Part shown: one piece after another, positions 13,532 through 17,223 of the stretch | Position numbering within the stretch: the stretch's first letter is position 1 | Layout: each line of letters opens with the position of its first letter | Origin: CAXRGH01 sp964230195 | Lineage (GTDB): Bacteria; Pseudomonadota; Gammaproteobacteria; Enterobacterales; Alteromonadaceae | Assembly: GCA_964230195.1 (NCBI GenBank) | Contig: CAXRGH010000153.1 | Location: forward strand, 1-17,223 | DNA length: 17,223 bases | Direction of reading: 5' to 3' | Translations under genes and position numbers: made by a program | The notes under the pieces: model-generated | Told to the model about the DNA's origin: nothing | Database searches by the model: none | Seen by the model: the letters and a program-made list of their open reading frames with translations, nothing else

Positions 13532-14254
13532 TTATGATTCGGTCTTAATACTCTTTTCAACTGAAGCCAATATTCCTCGCAGAATATTCAACTCTTGAGC
13601 TTCAGGGCGCGCGCGATTGAATAATCGTCTTAATTTGCTGCTCACCATACCTGGGTGTTTTTCAATTATAAAGCCTGTTTTAAGAAGCGTTTGTTCTAAA
13701 TGCGTATAAAAACGTTCAAGATCATCAGTCAACGGATAGTCCTGTTCTACAGGCGGTCTTGCATCTTTTTCCAAATAGCCCATTCGAATTTCGTAACACA
13801 GGGTCTGTACCGCTGCAGCTAAATTTAACGAGCTATATTCTGGATTTGCAGGGATGCAAACATGAAAATGACACAGCTGCAATTCGTCATTCGATAAACC
13901 ATTATTTTCGCGCCCAAAGACAAGCGCCACCGGATAATTAACGCTTTCATCAACCAGTTTAGTACCGCACTCTCTCGGCTCTAACATTGGCCACGGTAAT
14001 GTCCGTGAACGTGCACTTGTGCCAACCACCAAGCCGCAGCCTTCGATCGCTTGTTCTAAATTATCAACAATCTTTAAATTTCCCAAGACCTCAGTGGCTC
14101 CGGCCGCTAATGCACTCGAATGACTATCCGGCGGAGAAACTGGATCAACGAGGTACAATTCACTCAAACCCATTGTTTTCATAGCACGGGCTGCTGAACC
14201 AATATTTCCTGTATGTGACGTGTTAACTAAAACAATACGGATATTACTTAACAT
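13532..14254 (-). CDS. trmJ: tRNA (cytidine/uridine-2'-O-)-methyltransferase TrmJ
   Basis: TrmJ is a SPOUT-class methyltransferase that 2'-O-methylates position 32 of certain tRNAs using SAM. The 240-residue protein (E. coli 246) has the family N-terminus RIVLVNTSHTGNIGSAARAMKTMG (about 6-29), the conserved GREN (114-117, in LVFGRENNGLSNDEL) and the knotted SAM-site segment IPANPEYSSLNLAAAVQ (134-150). A C-terminal helical extension (about 165-240) contributes to tRNA binding in this family. The start is ATG with AAGAGA about 10 bases upstream. It precedes cysE by 7 bases and diverges from suhB, as is common in related genomes. Confidence 0.95.
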   Translation of the reverse strand: MLSNIRIVLVNTSHTGNIGSAARAMKTMGLSELYLVDPVSPPDSHSSALAAGATEVLGNLKIVDNLEQAIEGCGLVVGTSARSRTLPWPMLEPRECGTKLVDESVNYPVALVFGRENNGLSNDELQLCHFHVCIPANPEYSSLNLAAAVQTLCYEIRMGYLEKDARPPVEQDYPLTDDLERFYTHLEQTLLKTGFIIEKHPGMVSSKLRRLFNRARPEAQELNILRGILASVEKSIKTES

Positions 14255-14315
14255 ACGAATTCAATCTCTTAATAAATGGCAAACACAAAAAATGACTCGA
14301 TAAAATAGTAACATA

Positions 14316-14334
14316 CTCTCAACGCTTTTGAGAG
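14316..14334. repeat. Perfect inverted repeat between trmJ and suhB
   Basis: CTCTCAA (14316-14322) and TTGAGAG (14328-14334) form a perfect 7-bp stem with a 5-base loop in the 188-base divergent gap. There is no T run on either side, so it is not an intrinsic terminator. It may be an operator or part of the trmJ leader. Confidence 0.5.
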
Positions 14335-14358
14335 CGCGGATATTCAAGCGATATTCAT

Positions 14359-14387
14359 TTGGCAAGCGTGCATCAATCTGCTAATAT
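14359..14387 (+). promoter_or_regulatory. Sigma-70 promoter for suhB
   Basis: TTGGCA (14359-14364, five of six) and TAATAT (14382-14387, four of six) are 17 bases apart. The predicted start, near 14394, gives a leader of about 50 bases containing the boxA-like element. Confidence 0.6.
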
Positions 14388-14415
14388 CGCGCCGTTTTGC
14401 ACATTGTGTGTTTTT

Positions 14416-14430
14416 TGTTCTTTTAACAAT
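14416..14430 (+). promoter_or_regulatory. boxA-like Nus-complex site in the suhB leader
   Basis: TGTTCTTTTAACAAT resembles the E. coli rRNA boxA TGCTCTTTAACAAT, with a C-to-T change (allowed in the GYTCTTT core) and one extra T. It lies immediately before the GGTGG ribosome-binding region of suhB. E. coli suhB is known to be autoregulated through a boxA in its 5' UTR bound by the Nus factor complex, of which SuhB is part. Confidence 0.55.
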
Positions 14431-14442
14431 TGGTGGTTTATT

Positions 14443-15216
14443 ATGCATCCTATGCTGAATATTGCAGTACGTGCAGCGCGTTCTGCTGGTACTATTATTG
14501 CTCGCGGCTTTGAGTCTCAGGACGATTTAAAAACAGAAGCGAAAGGCGCTAACGATTTTGTCACAAAGATTGACAAGGAAGCTGAGGCAGCAATCATTGC
14601 AAAGATTAAACAGTCTTATCCTGATCACAGCTTTGTTTGCGAGGAGTCAGGTGTTTTGGAAGGTGATGAGAACTACAAATGGGTCATTGATCCGTTGGAT
14701 GGAACCACTAATTTTATTAAAGGAATTCCACATTTTTCAGTCTCTATTGCGTTGTTTGTCAAAGGCAAATGTGAGCAAGCCGTCGTTTTTGATCCCATCC
14801 GTGGTGACTTATTCACCGCAACTAAAGGGAATGGCGCTCAGCTCAACGGTTATCGAATTCGAGTAGGTTCTGCAAAGGAACTTAGCGCCTCTATTCTCGC
14901 AACCGCGTTTCCTTTCAAGCAAAAAGAAACTTTTGCTGATTACCTTCCCTCATTTAGCGATATCTTCAGTCAGGCGGGTGATATTCGCCGTACAGGCTCT
15001 GCTGCGCTTGATTTGGCTTATGTTGCGGCAGGTAAATTTGATGGTTATTGGGAGAGTGGTTTAAAACCATGGGATATCGCGGCAGGCATGTTACTTGTTC
15101 AAGAAGCAGGAGGCCTGGTCGTTGATTACAAAGCAGACGGCGATAGCTTAAAAACTGGCGAAGTCGTTGCAGGAAATCCTAAAGTAGTGCGTTTAATTGC
15201 AAAAGCATTAAAATAA
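14443..15216 (+). CDS. suhB: Inositol-1-monophosphatase / Nus factor SuhB
   Basis: SuhB is a Mg-dependent inositol monophosphatase-family protein; in E. coli its main role is as part of the Nus complex during rRNA transcription and folding. I start it at ATG 14443 (MHPMLNIAVRAARSAG), the family N-terminus, giving 257 residues (E. coli 267); the frame is open upstream, but that stretch contains the promoter and leader. Metal and substrate residues are in EESG (E67-E68), DPLDGTTNF (D83-D86) and WDIAAG (W210-D211). The phosphatase motifs are intact. The ribosome-binding site GGTGG is weak and adjoins the boxA-like element, consistent with translational control. It diverges from trmJ and ends before a strong terminator. 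Confidence 0.96.
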   Translation: MHPMLNIAVRAARSAGTIIARGFESQDDLKTEAKGANDFVTKIDKEAEAAIIAKIKQSYPDHSFVCEESGVLEGDENYKWVIDPLDGTTNFIKGIPHFSVSIALFVKGKCEQAVVFDPIRGDLFTATKGNGAQLNGYRIRVGSAKELSASILATAFPFKQKETFADYLPSFSDIFSQAGDIRRTGSAALDLAYVAAGKFDGYWESGLKPWDIAAGMLLVQEAGGLVVDYKADGDSLKTGEVVAGNPKVVRLIAKALK

Positions 15217-15289
15217 ACGACCTTATTTCGTCAGAAGTGAAAAATCGACGATGCAATCGGTAAACACACGTTCAGATGTAGCAAACAAG

Positions 15290-15316
15290 AATGCGGCATT
15301 CAGCCGCATTTTTGTT
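15290..15316 (+). terminator. Intrinsic terminator after suhB
   Basis: AATGCGGC (15290-15297) pairs perfectly with GCCGCATT (15303-15310) around a 5-base loop, followed by TTTGTTG. The opposite strand has a poorer tail (TCTTGTTTG), so it may also stop the convergent acyltransferase transcript. Confidence 0.88.
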
Positions 15317-15342
15317 GTATAGCAATTCCATTTAACCTGTTA

Positions 15343-15388
15343 GAAATCACCGTCACTCCCCTGATTACATCTCCAATCCAGTGATTTC
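15343..15388. repeat. Inverted repeat in the convergent gap
   Basis: GAAATCAC (15343-15350) and GTGATTTC (15381-15388) are perfect 8-bp inverted arms around a 30-base interior, which itself contains CTGATT (15361-15366) nearly complementary to AATCCAG. The plus strand continues GGTTTTGCTTT after the second arm. It may be a second, weaker terminator or a small dispersed repeat. Confidence 0.4.
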
Positions 15389-15408
15389 GGTTTTGCTTTA
15401 AATTCAAT

Positions 15409-17127
15409 CTAGGATAATGCGCGTTGATAGCTTGGCATATAGCGGGCATGCTTTTTATCTTTCATTTTTGCTAAATCAACAAACACAAGCCCATCAATAC
15501 AATAGTTAAAATCTGGATCAACACTAAACGACAAGTATCTGACCCCTCCATCCTCACACAATTCGGAATATTGTTTGAACAGGGTTGGTACTGAATACCC
15601 CATATCTGACAGTAATTGCTTTAATATTGTAAATTCTTCACTGAAATTATCACCTGAAAATACCGTTGATAGATTTAGATTAAAATCCAATTGATGTTTT
15701 GGTACTGCCAAGTGTTCTCTTGGTGGAAAATAGGTTTGATAGAAATTCACAATGAGTTGTTTTGCAGCCTCAGGATAGGCATCACTCAAACTGACTGGCC
15801 CGAATAAATAACGATATTGTTGGTTCTGTTCAATGAACGCGCCAATCCCCATCCATAAATAATCAAGTGCGCGCTTCCCCCAGTATTTAGGTTGAACAAA
15901 GCTACGTCCAAGCTCTAACCCCTGCTCAAAATATCTGACCATGTCCGGTTGATATTCAAATAAACTCGCGCTGTATAATTGGTTGCCATCACTGTTTTGT
16001 GTCAGTGTTTGCGCACACCCTAAACGATAAGCTCCAACAATTTCCATGGCTTCGTTGTCCCACAGAATAAGATGAAAATACGCTTTGTCATGTTTGTCTG
16101 TATCTCTGCGTTTATCAGTCCCCTCACCTACAGCGCGAAAAGCAATCTCTCTCAGCCGTCCAATTTCGCGCATAATGGGGGAACTACCAACGTGGTTGTA
16201 TTGATAAATCTGTTTGTTATCTGAGGTTGCGCCTAACGCGATACAATCTGATTCAATCGCCTTTTGAAGTGCTTGCCTGTTTTCAGGTGCAGCGATTGGC
16301 TTTTGAGTTTTAAAAATCGGTTTTTTCCCCGATTTCAGCGTGTATAGATGTTTCTTGAATAACCTAATTTGCTGGTCTGCTGATATGGACATCTGACTAA
16401 ACGCCGAGTAAGGAATGCATTCACCTATACGAATGGGGAGATTTTTACTACGCTGTTTGAACATTTCTTTGACGAGTAATACTGTGCCAAGCGGTTTAAA
16501 TAATAAAGATAATCCGTAAAACAAAGGCGAGTTTGCACCGTTCATAAAGATCGGTAAGATCGGTGACTCCGCTTCTTTAGCCATTCTCAAGAAACCTTTT
16601 CGCCATCGCGTATCCTTGACGCCAGTTGCGGAAATTCGTGAGACCTCCCCCGATGGAAAGATGATAACTGCACCTTCGTCTTTTAAATATTGATTAATCT
16701 TTTTCAAGTTGTGTTTTCGGGTTCCGCCTTGCATGTTATTGACGGGCAGTAACATGGGGTGCAAAGGTTTAAGTGCCAGTAGCATCTCATTAGCCACCAC
16801 TTTGACGTCAGGTCGTACTTCGCTGACCATTTTAAGTAATGCTAAACCATCGAGTGAACCAAGGGGGTGATTTGCAATAATAACCACTCGTCCCTCGCTG
16901 GGTATATTGGCTCTCTCTCTGTCTCTCACAGAATATGAGAAATCGAAATATTCCAAAACTTGTTCAACAAAATCGATACCCTCTAGATGCGGGTATAACT
17001 CGTGAAACTCGATGAATTCTTTTTCATTCAATAATTTTCTTAAAATATTGCTCATGAACCGATAGGTACGTGGCTTTTCTTCAAGCTTTGGGTAATGCTG
17101 AGTAAGCATCTCATCTACTGAAAACAT
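15409..17127 (-). CDS. Two-domain acyltransferase, OlsF-like (PlsC-type plus GNAT/OlsB-type)
   Basis: The 572-residue protein joins two acyltransferase domains. The N-terminal half is a PlsC-like lysophospholipid acyltransferase: IIANHPLGSLDG (H87 and D93, an H-x5-D form of the catalytic motif) and IIFPSGEVSR (about 155-164). The C-terminal half resembles the OlsB/hemolysin-like GNAT family: FRAVGEGTDKRRD (330-342), EIVGAYRLG (362-370), ELGRSFVQPKYW (405-416) and YLFGPVSLSD (440-449). This order and length match OlsF, in which the C-terminal domain N-acylates ornithine and the N-terminal domain adds the second acyl chain to make ornithine lipid. I start it at ATG 17125-17127 (MFSVDEMLTQHYP) with AAGAGAG just upstream; an in-frame start 57 bases further up lacks such a site. 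The acceptor could be another amino acid. Confidence 0.8.
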   Translation of the reverse strand: MFSVDEMLTQHYPKLEEKPRTYRFMSNILRKLLNEKEFIEFHELYPHLEGIDFVEQVLEYFDFSYSVRDRERANIPSEGRVVIIANHPLGSLDGLALLKMVSEVRPDVKVVANEMLLALKPLHPMLLPVNNMQGGTRKHNLKKINQYLKDEGAVIIFPSGEVSRISATGVKDTRWRKGFLRMAKEAESPILPIFMNGANSPLFYGLSLLFKPLGTVLLVKEMFKQRSKNLPIRIGECIPYSAFSQMSISADQQIRLFKKHLYTLKSGKKPIFKTQKPIAAPENRQALQKAIESDCIALGATSDNKQIYQYNHVGSSPIMREIGRLREIAFRAVGEGTDKRRDTDKHDKAYFHLILWDNEAMEIVGAYRLGCAQTLTQNSDGNQLYSASLFEYQPDMVRYFEQGLELGRSFVQPKYWGKRALDYLWMGIGAFIEQNQQYRYLFGPVSLSDAYPEAAKQLIVNFYQTYFPPREHLAVPKHQLDFNLNLSTVFSGDNFSEEFTILKQLLSDMGYSVPTLFKQYSELCEDGGVRYLSFSVDPDFNYCIDGLVFVDLAKMKDKKHARYMPSYQRALS

Positions 17128-17155
17128 GAAAACTCTCTTCTTTCGAATATCAAAC

Positions 17156-17182
17156 GACAGCAGTTTGCAATGAACGGCTGTC
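17156..17182. repeat. Inverted repeat upstream of the acyltransferase gene
   Basis: GACAGC (17156-17161) and GCTGTC (17177-17182) are perfect 6-bp inverted arms 15 bases apart, about 30-55 bases before the acyltransferase start. On the minus strand the outer arm forms TTTGACAGC, containing a perfect TTGACA hexamer, but no good -10 lies 16-18 bases downstream. Regulatory meaning is unproven. Confidence 0.4.
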
Positions 17183-17223
17183 AAATATGAGTAATAACAA
17201 TGGATCGTAACAAGGCACTATGA

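Noticed and set aside
14359..14442. N-terminal extension of suhB from the TTG at 14359
   Set aside because: That codon is part of the predicted -35 hexamer, the extra 28 residues do not resemble the family, and MHPMLNIA at 14443 is the standard start.
17199..17223. Tiny plus-strand reading frame ending at the window edge (ATG to TGA, seven codons)
   Set aside because: Too short, with no ribosome-binding site and no context to support it.
1..17223. CRISPR array, tRNA/rRNA genes, insertion sequences, prophage or toxin-antitoxin genes
   Set aside because: No spaced direct repeats, no cloverleaf or rRNA sequence, no transposase or integrase motifs, and no paired small toxin-like genes were seen.

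Overview
The window is a stretch of housekeeping chromosome from a gammaproteobacterium, most likely in or near the Alteromonadales. The evidence is gene content and order: suhB diverges from trmJ-cysE-iscRSUA-hscBA-fdx, followed by ndk-rlmN-pilF-rodZ-ispG-hisS. Catalytic and cluster-ligand residues in IspG, IscS, IscU, IscA, IscR, Fdx and Ndk fall at the same numbers as in E. coli. The organism assignment is an inference from order and sequence style; no rRNA gene is present.

Layout. 1-4351 (minus strand): hisS (5' end only), ispG, rodZ, pilF and rlmN, covering tRNA charging, isoprenoid synthesis, cell shape, type IV pili and rRNA/tRNA methylation. 4405-4943: ndk with its own promoter and a clear intrinsic terminator. 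4875-5198 is a gene-poor spacer. 5199-7441: an accessory-looking module of a PadR-type regulator (minus) diverging from three plus-strand genes (a small DUF6482-like protein, a DUF3429-like membrane protein and an FAD amine-oxidase-like flavoprotein). It lies between fdx and ndk, where iscX sits at the end of the isc operon in E. coli; no iscX is seen. 7416-12706: the complete isc operon, led by a textbook IscR operator/promoter. 12727-14254: cysE and trmJ, same direction, upstream of iscR. 14359-15316: suhB on the plus strand with promoter, a boxA-like leader and a terminator. 15409-17127: a two-domain acyltransferase resembling OlsF, the bifunctional ornithine-lipid synthase.

How the genes fit together: CysE makes O-acetylserine for cysteine; IscS takes sulfur from cysteine; IscU assembles Fe-S clusters; HscB/HscA release them; IscA and Fdx act as carrier and electron donor; IscR senses cluster status and represses the operon. 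Two users of Fe-S clusters, IspG (4Fe-4S) and RlmN (radical SAM), are encoded a few kilobases downstream. TrmJ and RlmN both methylate RNA, and SuhB is a Nus-complex component for rRNA transcription in E. coli.

Most of the window is ordinary core genome. The points most worth a second look are the padR-linked module in the iscX position with its repeated AATGT half-sites, the boxA-like element next to the suhB ribosome-binding site, the G8 tract in pilF, and the OlsF-like fusion enzyme. No tRNA or rRNA gene, CRISPR array, insertion sequence or prophage was seen.
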